A stretch of DNA of 64,000 bases, from the NCBI GenBank assembly GCA_023375785.1, contig SZWC01001545.1:42350-106349 (forward strand), given 5' to 3'. The first letter of the stretch is position 1; every line of letters begins with the position of its first letter. The position numbers and the translations under genes are program-made. Shown here piece by piece: positions 22,601 to 34,507 of the stretch. The DNA comes from Penium margaritaceum. Lineage: Eukaryota > Streptophyta > Zygnematophyceae > Desmidiales > Peniaceae. The notes under the pieces are model-generated. The model did not search any database and had not been told where the DNA came from. It worked only from the letters and a program-made list of their open reading frames with translations.

Positions 22601-25464
22601 GTAAGTGCGTGGAAGTGCGTGTAAGTACGTGTAAGTGCATGTACGTGTGTGTAAGTGCATGTAACTGCATATAAGTGTGGTTTTAGTATGTGTAAGTTTG
22701 TATAAGTACGTGTAAGTACGTGTATTTATGTGTAAGTACGTGTAAGTGCGTGTAAGTGCGTGTAAGTAAGTATACGTGCGTGTAAGTACGTGTAAGTGTG
22801 TGTAAGCGCGTATAAGTACGTGTAAGTGCGTGTTAGTGCGTGTTAAAGTGTGTAAGTGCGTGTAAGTGCGTGTAAGTGTGTGTAAGTACGTGTAAGTGCA
22901 TGTAAGTACGTGTAAGTGTGTATAACTGCATAAAAGTGTGTGTAAGTGTGTGTAAGTTCGTGTAAGTGCGTGTAAGTGCATGTAAGTGCGTGTAAGTACG
23001 TGTAATTGCGTGAAAGTGCGTGTGAGTGCGTGTGAGTGCATGTGAGTACGTGTAAGTATGTGTAACTGCGTGTCAGCGTGTGTAAGTGTGTGTAAGTGCG
23101 TGTAAGTGTGTATAAGTGCGTGTAAGTTTGTGTAAGTGCGTGTAAATGCGTGTAAGTATGTGTAAGTGTGTGTAAGTGCATGTAAGTGCGTGTAAGTTCG
23201 TGTAAGTGAGTGTTAGTTTGTGCAAGTGCGTGTAAGTGCGTGTAAGTGCATGTAAGTGTGTGTAAGTGCGTATAAGTGCATGTGAGTGCGTGTAAGTGTG
23301 TGTAAGTGTGTGTAGGTGTGTGTAGGTGTGTGTAAGTACATGGAAGTGTGTGTAAGTGCGTGTAAGTACGTGTAAGTTTGTGTAAGTGAATGAAAGTTCA
23401 TGTAAGTGCATGTAAGTGCATGTTAGTACGTGTAAGTGCGTGTAAGTGTGTATAAGTGCGTGTAAGTACGTGTAAGTGCGTGTAAGTGCATGTTAGTACG
23501 TGTAAGTGCGTGTAAGTGTGTATAAGTGCGTGTAAGTACGTGTAAGTGCGTGTATGTGCATGAAAGTGTGTGTAAGTGTGTGTAAGTGCGTGTAAGTGTG
23601 TGTTAGTACGTATGAGTATGTGTAAGAGTGTGTAAGTACATGGTAGTGCATGTAAGTACGGTTTACGTTCGTGTAAGTGAGTATAAGTGCGTGTAAGTAT
23701 GTGTAAGTTCATGGAAGTGTGTGTAAGTGCGTGTAAGTGCTAGAATTGCGTGTAAGTGCGTGTAAGTGCGTGTAAGTGCGTGTAAGTGCAGTTTAAGTTT
23801 GTGTAAGTAAGTGTAGGTGCGTGTAAGTGCGTGTAAGTATGTATAAGTGCGTGTAAGTGCGTGTAGGTGCGTGTAAGTGCGTGTAAGTATGTATAAGTGC
23901 GTGTAAGTGCGTGTAAGTGCGTGTAAGTGCGTGTAAGTGCACTTTAAGTGGATACAATTTCGTGTAAGTTTATGTAAGTACGTGTAAGTGTGTGTAAGTG
24001 TGTGTAAGTGCGTGTAAGTGTGTGTAAGTGCGTGTAGTTGCGTATAAGTGCGTATAAGTGTGTGCAAGTGTGTGTCAGTACGTATAAGTGCGTGTAAGTA
24101 CATGTAAGTGCAGTTTAAGTTTATGTTAGTACATGTAAGTGCATGTAAGTGTGTGTAAGTATGTGTAAGTATGTGTAAGTGCATGTAAGTGCGTGTACGT
24201 ACGTGTAAGTACGTACAAGTGCGTGTAAGTACAAGTAAGTGCGTGTACGTACGTGTCAGTGCATGTAAGCACGTGTAAGTGCATGTAAGTGCGTATAAGT
24301 GCGTGTAAGTGGGTGTAAGTGTGTGTAAGTGCAAGTAAGTGCATGTAAGTACGTGGAAGTTCATGTAAGTACGTGTAAGTGCGTGTAAGTACGTTTAAGT
24401 GCGTGTAAGTACGTATAACTGTGTGTAAGTGCGTGTAACTTTGTGTAAGTGCGTGTAAGTGCATGTAAGTGCATGTAAGTGGGTGTAAGTACGTGTAAGT
24501 GCATGTGAGTGCGTGTAAGTGCGTGTAAGTGCGTGTAAGTACGTATAAGTTCGTGTAAGTACGTGTAAGTTCCTGTGAGTACGTGCAAGTACGTGCAAGT
24601 GCGTGAAAGTGCGTGTAAGTGCGTGTAAGTGCAAGAAAGTGTGTGTAAGTGCGTGTAAGTGCGTGTAAGTACGTGTAAGTTCGTGTAAGTTCGTGTAAGT
24701 TCCTGTGAGTGTGTGTAAGTGCATGTAAGTACGTGTAAGTGCATGTAAGTGTGTGTAAGTGTGTATAAGTGCGTGTAATTTCATGTAAGTACGTGTAAGT
24801 ACGTGTAAGTACAAGTAAGTACGCGTAAGTGTGTATAAGTGCATGTAAGTGTATGCAAGTATGTGTAAGTGTGTGTAAGTGTGTGTATGTGCGTGTAAGT
24901 GCGTGTAAGTGCGTGTAAGTGCGTGTAAGTGCGTGTAAGTGCGTGTAAGTGCATGTAAGTGCGTTTAAGTAGGTGTAAGTGCGTGATAGTGTGTGTAAGT
25001 ACGTGTAAGTACGTGTAAGTGCGTGTAAGTGCGTGTAAGTGCGTGTAAGTGCGTGTAAGTGCATGTAAGTGCGTTTAAGTAGGTGTAAGTGCGTGATAGT
25101 GTGTGTAAGTACGTGTAAGTACGTGTAAGTGTACATAAGTACGTGAAAGTGCGTATAAGTTCGTTTAAGTGCGTGTAAGTGCAAGAAAGTGCGTGTAAGT
25201 GCATATAAGTGTGTATAAATGCGTGTAAGTACGTGTAAGTTCGTGTAAGTGCGTGTAAGTTCCTGTGAGTGTGTGTAAGTGCATGTAAGTGCATGTAAGT
25301 ACGTGTAAGTGTGTGTAAGTTGGTGTAAGTACGTGTAAGTGGGTGTAAGTGCGTGTAAGTACGTGTAAGTACGTGTAAGTGCAAGTAAGTGCGTTTAAGT
25401 GCATGTAAGTGTGTGTAAGTGCGTGTAAGCACGTGTAAGTGTGTGTAAGTGCGTGTAAGTGCGA

Positions 25465-25635
25465 NNNNNNNNNNNNNNNNNNNNNNNNNNNNNNNNNNNN
25501 NNNNNNNNNNNNNNNNNNNNNNNNNNNNNNNNNNNNNNNNNNNNNNNNNNNNNNNNNNNNNNNNNNNNNNNNNNNNNNNNNNNNNNNNNNNNNNNNNNNN
25601 NNNNNNNNNNNNNNNNNNNNNNNNNNNNNNNNNNN
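25465..25635. other. Assembly gap (171 N)
   Basis: A run of undetermined bases inside the decamer array. Its true length is unknown, so the array length in the window is only an estimate. Confidence 0.99.
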
Positions 25636-28589
25636 TGTAAGTGTGTGTAAGTGCGTGTAAGTGCGTGTAAGTGCGTGTAAGTGCATGTAAGTGCATGTAA
25701 GTGCGTATAAGTACGTATACGTTCGTGTAAGTACGTGTAAGTTCCTGTGAGTGTGTGTAAGTACGTGTAAGTGCGTGAAAGTGCGTATAAGTGCGTTTAA
25801 GTGCAAGAAAGTATGTGTAAGTGCGTGTAAGTACGTGTAAGTACGTATAAGTACGTGTAAGTTTGTGTAAGTGCATGTAAGTTCCTGTGAGTGTGTGTAA
25901 GTGCATGTAAGTACGTATAAGTGCATGTAAGTGTGTGTAAGTGCATATAAGTGCGTGTAAGTGCATGTAAGTACGTGTAAGTACGTGTAAGTGCATGTAA
26001 GTATGTGTAAGTGTGTGTAAGTGCGTGTAAGTATATGTAAGTATGTGTAAGTACGTGTAAGTGTGTGTATGTACGTGTAAGTACGTGTAAGTGCGTATAA
26101 GTGCGTGTAAGTATGTGTAAGTGCATATAAGTGCCCTTAAGTGGGTGTAAGTGTGTGTGAGTATGTGTAAGCACGTGTAAGTACATGTAAGTGCATGTAA
26201 GTGCGTGAAAGTGCGTGTAAGTGCGTGTAGGTACGTGTAAGTGCAAGAAAGTGCGTGTAAGTGCATGTAAGTGCGTATAAGTGCGTGTAGGTACGTGTAA
26301 GTTCGTGTAAGTGCGTGTAAGTTCCTGTGAGTACGTGTAAGTGCATGTAAGTGCATGTAAGTGCGTGTAAGTGTGTGTAAGTGCGTCTAAGTATGTGTAA
26401 GTGCGTGTAAGTATGTGTAAGTACGTGTAAGTACCTGTAAGTACAAGTAAGTGCGTTTACGTGCATGTAAGTGCGTGTAAGTGCGTGTAAGCACGTGTAA
26501 GTGTGTGTAAGTGCGTGTAAGTGCATGTAAGTGTGTGTAAGTGCATGTAAGTGCGTGTAAGTGCGTGTAAGTACGTGTAAGTGCGTATAATACGTGTAAG
26601 TTTGTTAAGTGAATGTTAGTTTGTGGCTGTCCGTGTAAGTTTGTGTAAGTGCGTGTAAGTGCGTATAAGTGTGTGTAAGTGCGTGTAAGCGCATGTAAGT
26701 GTGTGTAAGTAAGTGTAAGTGCATGTAAGTGTGTGTAAGTGCATGTAAGTATGTGTAATTTTGTGTAAGTGAATGTAAGTTTGTGTAAGTGCATGTAAGT
26801 GCATGTTAGTACGTGTAAGTGCGTGTAAGTACGTGTAAGTACGTGTAAGTGCCTCTACGTGCGTGAAAGTGCGTGTAAGGGTGTGTAAGTGCGTGTCAGT
26901 GCATGGTAGTGTGTGTGAGTGTGTGTAAGAGTGTATAGGTGCATGTAAGTGCGTGTAAGTGCGGTTTAAAATCGTGTAAGTGAGTGCAAGTGCGTGTAAG
27001 TACGTGTAAGTTCGTGTAAGTGCGTGTAAGTGCGTGTAAGTGCTAAATGTGCGTGTAAGTGCGTATAAGCATGTGTAAGTGCGTGTTAGTACAGTTTAAG
27101 TTTATGTAAGTGCGTATAAATGCGTGTAAGTGCGTGTACGTATGTGTAAGTGCGTGTAAGAGTGTGTAAGTGCGTTTAGGTGTACTTTAAGTGGATATGA
27201 TTTTGTGTAAGTTCGTGTAAGTGTGTGTAAGTATGTGTAAATGCGTGTAAGTGCATGTAAGTGGTTTTAAGTGCGTATAAGTACGTATAAGTGCATATAA
27301 GTGTGTGTAAGTGCGTGTAAGTACGTATACGTGCGTGTAAGTGCGTGTAAGTATAGTTTACATTCGCGTAAGTGCGTGTAAGTGCGTGTAAGTATGTGTA
27401 AGTATGTGTAAGTGTGTGTAAGTGCATGTAATTGCGTGTACGTACGTGTAAGTACGTGTAAGTACGTGTAAGTACAAGTAAGTACGTGTAAGTACGTGTA
27501 AGTGCATGTAAGTGCGTGTAAGTGCGTGTAAGTACGTGTAAGTGCATGTAAGTGCGTTTTAGTGCGTGTAAGTGCGTGTAAGTGCAGTTTACGTGGATGT
27601 AATTTTGTGTAAGTTCGTGTAAGTGCGTGTAAGTATGTGTAAGTGTGTGTAAGTGCGTGTACGTGCGTGTAAGTACGTGTAAGTGCGTGTAAGTGTGTGT
27701 AAGTGCGTGCCTGTATGTATAAGTACGTGTTAGTGCATGTAAGCATCTGTAAGTACGTGTAAGTGCGTGTAAGTGCATGTAAGTACGTGTAAGTGTGTGT
27801 AGGTACCTGTAGGTGCCTGTAAGTGTGTGTAAGTGCATCTAAGGGTGTGTAAGTGCGTGTAAGTACGTGTAAGTGCGTGTAAGTGCATGTAAGTACGTGT
27901 AAGTGTGTGTAGGTACCTGTAGGTGCCTGTAAGTGTGTGTAAGTGCATCTAAGGGTGTGTAAGTGCGTGTAAGTACGTGTAAGTGCATGTAAGTACATGT
28001 CAGTGTGGTTTAAGTGCGAGTAAGATCGTGTAAGTGCGTATAAGTACGTATAAGTGTGTATAAGTGTGTGTAAGTGCATGTAAGTGCGTGTAAGTAAGAG
28101 TAAGTGTGTGTAAGTGTGTGTAAGTGTGTGTAAGTGTGTATAAGTATGTATTAGTGCCTGTAAAAGCGTGTAAGTGTGTGTAAGTATGTCTAAGTGCATG
28201 TAAGTACGTGTAAAAGTATGTAAGTGCATGTAAGTATGTGTAAGTGCGTGTAACTACGTGTAAGTGTGTGTAAGTACGTGTAAGTGCGTGTTAGTGCATG
28301 TAAGTGCATATAAGTGTGTGTAAGTATGTGTAAGTGTGTATAAGTGTGTATAAATGCGTGTAAGTGCGTGTAAGTGCATGTGAGTGCGTGTGAGTGCGTG
28401 TAAGTATGTTTAAGTGCGTGTACGTGCGTGTAAGTGTGTGTAAGTATGTATTAGTGTGTGTAATTGCGTGTAAGTGCGTGAATGTGCGTGTAAGTGCGTG
28501 TAAGTGCGTGTAAGTTCAAGAATGTGCGTGTAATTGCGTGTAAGTGCGTACAAGTACGTGTAAGTTCGTGTAAGTGCATGTAAGTTCAT

Positions 28590-29330
28590 GTGAGTGTGTG
28601 TAAGTACGTGTAAATGCATGGAAGTGCGTGTAAGTGTGTGTAAGTATGTGTAAGTGCGTATAAGTGCATGTAAGTACATGTAAGTACGTGTAAGTACAAG
28701 TAAGTATGTGTAAGTGCATGTAAGTGTGTGTAAGTGTGTGTAAGTACGTGTAAGTGCGTGTAAGTACGTGTAAGTATGTGTAAGTACGTGTAAGTGCATG
28801 TAAGTGCGTGTAAGCACGTGTAAGTATGTGTAAGTGCGTGTAAGTGTGTGTAAGTGGGTGTAAGTGCGTGTAAGTACGTGTAAGTACGTGTAAGTACGTG
28901 TAAGTGCGTGTAAGTGCGTGTAAGTATGTGTAAGTACGTGTAAGTGCATGTAAGTGCGTGTAAGCACGTGTAAGTATGTGTAAGTGCGTGTAAGTGTGTG
29001 TAAGTGGGTGTAAGTGCGTGTAAGTACGTGTAAGTACGTGTAAGTACGTGTAAGTGCGTGTAAGTGCGTGTAAGTATGTGTAAGTACGTGTAAGTGCATG
29101 TAAGTGCGTGTAAGTGTGTGTAAGTATGTGTAAGTGCGTATAAGTGCATGTAAGTACATGTAAGTACGTGTAAGTACAAGTAAGTATGTGTAAGTGCATG
29201 TAAGTGTGTGTAAGTGTGTGTAAGTACGTGTAAGTGCGTGTAAGTACGTGTAAGTATGTGTAAGTACGTGTAAGTGCATGTAAGTGCGTGTAAGCACGTG
29301 TAAGTATGTGTAAGTGTGTGTAAGTGTGTT
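28590..29330 (+). repeat. Near-identical nested duplications at the right part of the decamer array
   Basis: The series around TAAGTACAAGTAAGTATG occurs near 28690 and near 29170 (offset 480). Inside it, TAAGCACGTGTAAGTATG occurs at 28811, 28961 and 29291. Long stretches look identical, which marks the youngest amplification visible in the array. Confidence 0.8.
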
Positions 29331-30656
29331 TAAGTGGGTGTAAGTGCGTGTAAGTACGTGTAAGTACGTGTAAATACGTGTGAGTACGTGTGAGTATGTG
29401 TAAGTTTGTATAAGTGACTGTTAGTTCGTGTAAATGCATATAAGTACATGTAAGTACGTGTAAGTGCGTGTAAGTGTGTATAAGTGCGTGTAAATTCGTG
29501 TAAGTGTGTGTAAGTGCGTGTAAGTGCATGTATGTACGTGTAAGTTTGTGTAAGTGAATGTAAGTTTGTGTAAGTATGTAAAAGTGCATGTAAGTGCGTG
29601 TAAGTGCGTGTAAGTGTGTGAAAGTGCGTGTAAGTGCGTGTAAGTGTGTATAAGTGTGTGTAGGTGCGTGAAAGTGCGTGTACGTGTGTGTAAGTGTGTA
29701 TTAGTATAGGTGAGTGCGTGTAAGAGCATGTAAGGGCATACAAGTGTGTGTAAGTGCGGTTTAAGTTTGTGTAAGTGAGTGAAAGTGTGTGGACGTACGT
29801 GTAGGTATGTATAAGTGCATGTAAGTACATGTAAGTGTGTGTAAGTGCGTGTAAGTACGTGTAAGTACGTGTAAGTGCGTGTAAGTGCATGTTAGTGTGT
29901 GTAAGTGCGTGTAAGTGCGTGTAAGTACCTGTAAGTGTGTGTAAGTATATGTAAGTACGTGTAAGTACGTATAAGTGCGTGTGAGTGTGTGTAAGTATAT
30001 GTAAGTGCGTGTAAGTGCATGTAAGTGTGTGTACGTACGTGTAAGTGTGTGTAAGTGAGTGTAAGTTTGTGTACGTGTGTGTAAATGTGTGTAAGTGTGT
30101 GTAAGTGCGTGTAAGTATGTGTTACTGCATGTAAGTGCGTGTAAGTGTGTGTAAGTACGTGTAAGTTTGTATAAGTGCATGTAAGTGCGTGTGAGTGCTT
30201 GTAAGTACGTGAAAGTGCGTGTACGTATGTGTACATGCAAGAAAGTACGTAGAGGTGCGTGTAAGTGCGTGTAAGTGTGTATAAGTACGTGTAAGTTTGT
30301 GTAAGTGCATGTAAGTTCCTGTGAGTATGTGTAAGTGCGTCTACGTGCGTGTAAGTGCATGTAAGTGTGTGTAAGTACATGTAAGTGCATGTAAGTACGT
30401 GTAAGTACGTGTATGTACAAGTAAGTGCGTGTAAGTGCATGTAAGTGCGTGTAAGTGCGTGTAAGCACGTGTAAGTGCGTGTAAGTGCATGTAAGTGCAT
30501 GTAAGTGCGTGTAAGTGCGTGTAAGTGCGTGTAAGTTTGTGTAAGTGCGTGTAAGTGTGTGTAAGTACGTGTAAGTGCGTTTATGTGCGTGTAAGTATGT
30601 GTCAGTACGTGTAAGTACGTGTAAGTTCGTGTAAGGGACTGTCAGTTCGTGTAAGT

Positions 30657-31948
30657 GCGCGCCACTCCGCAACCAGTGCGCACCACTCCACAACCAGTTC
30701 GCACCACTCCGCAACCAGTTCGCACCACTCCGCAACCAGTTCGCACCACTCCGCAACCAGTTCGCACCACTCCGCAACCGGTTCACACCACTCCGCAACC
30801 AGTTCGCACCCCTCCGCAACCAGTTTGCACCACTCCGCAACCAGTTCGCACCTCTCCGCAACCAGTTCGCACCACTCCGCAACCGGTTCACACCACTCCG
30901 CAACCAGTTCGCACCCCTCCGCAACCAGTTTGCACCACTCCGCAACCAGTTCGCACCTCTCCGCAACCAGTTCGCACCACTCCGCAACCGGTTCACACCA
31001 CTCCGCAACCAGTTCGCACCCCTCCGCAACCAGTTTGCACCACTCCGCAACCAGTTCGCACCTCTCCGCAACCAGTTCGCACCACTCCGCAACCGGTTCA
31101 CACCACTCCGCAACCAGTTCGCACCCCTCCGCAACCAGTTTGCACCACTCCGCAACCAGTTCGCACCTCTCCGCAACCAGTTCGCACCACTCCGCAACCG
31201 GTTCACACCACTCCGCAACCAGTTCGCACCCCTCCGCAACCAGTTTGCACCACTCCGCAACCAGTTCGCACCTCTCCGCAACCAGTTCGCACCACTCCGC
31301 AACCGGTTCACACCACTCCGCAACCAGTTCGCACCCCTCCGCAACCAGTTTGCACCACTCCGCAACCAGTTCGCACCTCTCCGCAACCAGTTCGCACCAC
31401 TCCGCAACCGGTTCACACCACTCCGCAACCAGTTCGCACCCCTCCGCAACCAGTTTGCACCACTCCGCAACCAGTTCGCACCTCTCCGCAACCAGTTCGC
31501 ACCACTCCGCAACCGGTTCACACCACTCCGCAACCAGTTCGCACCCCTCCGCAACCAGTTTGCACCACTCCGCAACCAGTTCGCACCTCTCCGCAACCAG
31601 TTCGCACCACTCCGCAACCGGTTCACACCACTCCGCAACCAGTTCGCACCCCTCCGCAACCAGTTTGCACCACTCCGCAACCAGTTCGCACCTCTCCGCA
31701 ACCAGTTCGCACCACTCCGCAACCGGTTCACACCACTCCGCAACCAGTTCGCACCCCTCCGCAACCAGTTTGCACCACTCCGCAACCAGTTCGCACCACT
31801 CCTCAACAAGTTCACAACACTCAGCAACCAGATCGCACCACTCCGCAACCAGTTCGCACCACTCCGCAACCAGTTCGCACCACTCCGCAACCAGTTTGCA
31901 CCACTCCGCAACCAGTTCGCACCACTCCGCAACCAGTTCACACCACTC
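30657..31948 (+). repeat. 21-bp minisatellite with a 105-bp higher-order unit
   Basis: About 61 units of 21 bp contain CACTCCGCAACCAGTTC. From about 30781 to 31800 five variant units form a 105-bp higher-order repeat; its marker GGTTCACACC recurs with GTTCA at 30781, 30886, 30991 and so on to 31726, ten copies that look almost identical. Edge units are plainer or more diverged, as expected from unequal crossing-over. Since 21 is a multiple of 3, several frames stay open on both strands (heptads RTTPQPV and HHSATSS on plus, ANWLRSG on minus). I do not call these genes: no start context, no non-repetitive flanking domain and no codon bias separates them from their shadows. Confidence 0.95.
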
Positions 31949-34507
31949 GTGGCTGATTCGTGTTATGATTCGTAGAAGTTAAAGTCACTTGGTAAACTTT
32001 GTGGTCATGGCCAGTGGCACATGCCAACTTTGTCAAGGCATTGCGCACAATAGCCATACCGAGCCACCAGTATTCTACCTTGTTTGCACCTGCAAGATCA
32101 TGCCAAGTACATCTGCACTGTGATTGGACACTCTGACCGTGGCTGAGTCATTGTATGATCAGTAGAAGCAAAAGTCACTTGGAACCATTTGTGGTCATGG
32201 GCAGTGGCACATGCCAACTTTGTCAAGGCATTGCGCACAATAGCCACACCGAGCTCCCAGTATTCTACCGTATTTATACCTGCAAGGTCATGCCCACTAT
32301 ATATGCACTGTGATTGGACACTCTGACTGTGGCTGACTCGTGTTGTGATTCATAGCCGTTTAAGGTACTTGATAAACTTTGTGGTCATGGTCAGTGGCAC
32401 ATGCCAACTTTGTCAAGGCATTATGCACAAATGCCGTGCCAAGCTACCAGTTTTTTACCTTGTTGATACCTGCAAGGTCATGCCCAGTATATCTGGACTG
32501 TGCTTGGACACTCTGACCGTGGCTGACTCGTGTTATGATTCATAGCCGTTTAAGGTACATGGTAAACTTTGTGGTTCTGGTCAGTGGCACATGTGAACTT
32601 TGTCAAGGCACTGCGCACAATATCCACCCCGAGCCACCAGTATTGTACATTGTTTGCACCTGCAAGATAATGCCTAGTAAATATGCACTGTTATTGGACA
32701 CTCCGACCGTGGCTGACTTGTGTTATGATCAATACAAGTAGAAGTCACTTGGTAAACTTTGTGGTCATGGTCAATAGCACATGCCAACTTTGTCAAGGCA
32801 TTGCGCACAATAGCCACACCGATCCACCAGTATTCTACCTTGTTTGCACCTGCAAGATCATGCCTAGTAGATCTGCACTGTGATTGGACACTCTACCCGT
32901 GGCTGACTCGTTGTATGATCAATATAAGTAAAAGTCACTTGGATACATTTGTAGTCATGGTCAGTGGCACATGCCAACTTTGTCAAGGCATTGCTCACAA
33001 TAGCCGCAACGAGCCACCAGTATTCTACCTTGTTTACACCTGCAAGGTCATGACCAACATATCTGTACTGTGAGTGGACACTCTGAACGTAGCCGACTCG
33101 TGTTGTGATTCATAGCCGTTTAAGGTACTTGATAAACTTTGTGGTCATGGCCAGTGGCACATGCCAACTTTGTCAAGGCATTGCTCATAATAGCCGTGCC
33201 AAGACACCGGTTTGTTACCTTATTTACACCTGCAAGGTCATGCATATTTCATGTGCGCTGTGACTGGGTACTCTGACCGTGACTGACTTGTTTTACGATT
33301 CGTAGAAGTTAAAGTCACTTGGTAAACTTTGTGGTGATGGTCAGTGGCACATGCCAACTGAGTCAAGGCATTGCGCACAGTAGCCACACCGATCCACCAG
33401 TATTCTACCTTGTGTATACATGAAAGATCATGCATAGTACATCTGCACTGTGATTGGACACTCTGACCGTGGCTGACTCGTGTTCTGATCAGTAGAAGTA
33501 AAAGTCACTTTGATACATTTGTGGTCATGGTCAGTGGCACATGCCAACTTTGTCAAGACATTACACACAATAGCCACACCAAGTCACCAGCTTTTTACCT
33601 TGTTTGAACCTGCAAGCTCATGCCTAGTACATCTGCACTGTGATTGGACACTCGGACCGTGGCTGACTCGTGTTATGATCAATAGAAGTAAAACTCACTT
33701 GGATACATTTGTGGTCATGGTCAGTGGCATGTGCCAACTTTGTCAAGGCATTGCACACAGTAGCCACACCGAGCAACAAGTATTGTACCTTGTTTATACC
33801 TGCAAGGTCATTCCCAGTATATGTGCACTGTGATTGGATACTCTGACATTGGCTGACTTGTGTTATGATTCATAGCCGTTTAATGTACTTGGATACATTT
33901 GTGGTCATGGTCAGTGGCACATGCCAACTTGGTCAAGGCATGGCACACAATAGCCACACTGAGCCACCAGCATTCTACCTTTCATATACCTATAAGGTCA
34001 TGCCCAGTATATCTGCACTATGATTGGACATTCTGACCGTGGCAGACTCCTGTTATGATTCATAGTCGTTTAAGGTACTTGGTGAACGTTCTGGTCATGG
34101 TCAGTGGCACATGCCAACTTTGTCAAGGCATTGCGCACAATAGCCGTACCATGCCACCGGTTTTTTACCTTAATTGCACCTACAAGATCATGCCCAGTAC
34201 ATACTATGATTGCACGCTCTGAACGTGGCTGACTCGTGTCATGATCAATAGAAGTGTATGAACTTGGATACATTTGTGGTCATGGTCACTGGCACATGCC
34301 AACTTTGTCAAGGCATTACGCACAATAGCCACACCAAGCCACCAGTATTCCACCTTGCGTTTACCTGCAATGTCATGCCCAGTGTATCTGCTCTGTACTT
34401 GGACACTCTGACCATGGCTGGCTCGTGTTATGATTCAAAGCCATTTAAGGTACTTGGTAAACTTTGTGGTCATGGTCAGTGGCATATGCCAGCTTTGTCA
34501 AGGCATT
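31949..34507 (-). repeat. 190-bp satellite, minus orientation
   Basis: About 13 monomers read on the minus strand (GTGGTCATGGTCAGTGGCAC, CAACTTTGTCAAGGCATTG). They begin directly at the end of the 21-bp minisatellite, within CGTGGCTGATTCGTGTTATG. No gene is present. Confidence 0.95.

Larger units (their letters stand above)
5680..30656 (+). repeat. 25-kb decamer minisatellite array, unit about GTGTAAGTGC
   Basis: Almost 25 kb is made of a 10-bp unit whose consensus is RTGTAAGTRC (R = G or A), some 2,500 copies. Most units contain the hexamer GTAAGT. Variation is mainly G/A at units' positions 1 and 9 and C/T transitions. Local duplications always have offsets that are multiples of 10 bp (for example 70, 80, 90, 110, 180, 310, 340, 480). 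Because 10 is not a multiple of 3, all three minus-strand frames read the same decapeptide, roughly LTRTYTHLHA, and are long and open; the plus strand is closed by the TAA in each unit. I regard these frames as non-coding. A 171-base assembly gap interrupts the array. Confidence 0.97.

Noticed and set aside
24965-26356. Very long Thr/His/Leu-rich minus-strand open frames throughout the decamer array
   Set aside because: They arise automatically from a stop-free 10-bp unit, read the same peptide in all three frames, have no non-repetitive domain, and some run through the N gap.
5680-30656. CRISPR array
   Set aside because: No alternation of constant repeat and unique spacer; it is a continuous degenerate decamer in a eukaryotic context.
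5680-30656. Telomeric or interstitial telomeric repeat
   Set aside because: The unit GTGTAAGTGC is not TTTAGGG-like or any variant of it.
30655-31956. Open frame of RTTPQPV heptads (and the opposite-strand ANWLRSG frame of 726 codons)
   Set aside because: Both strands and several frames of the 21-bp repeat are open at once. There is no start context or unique protein sequence, and the minus frame runs from minisatellite into decamer repeat.
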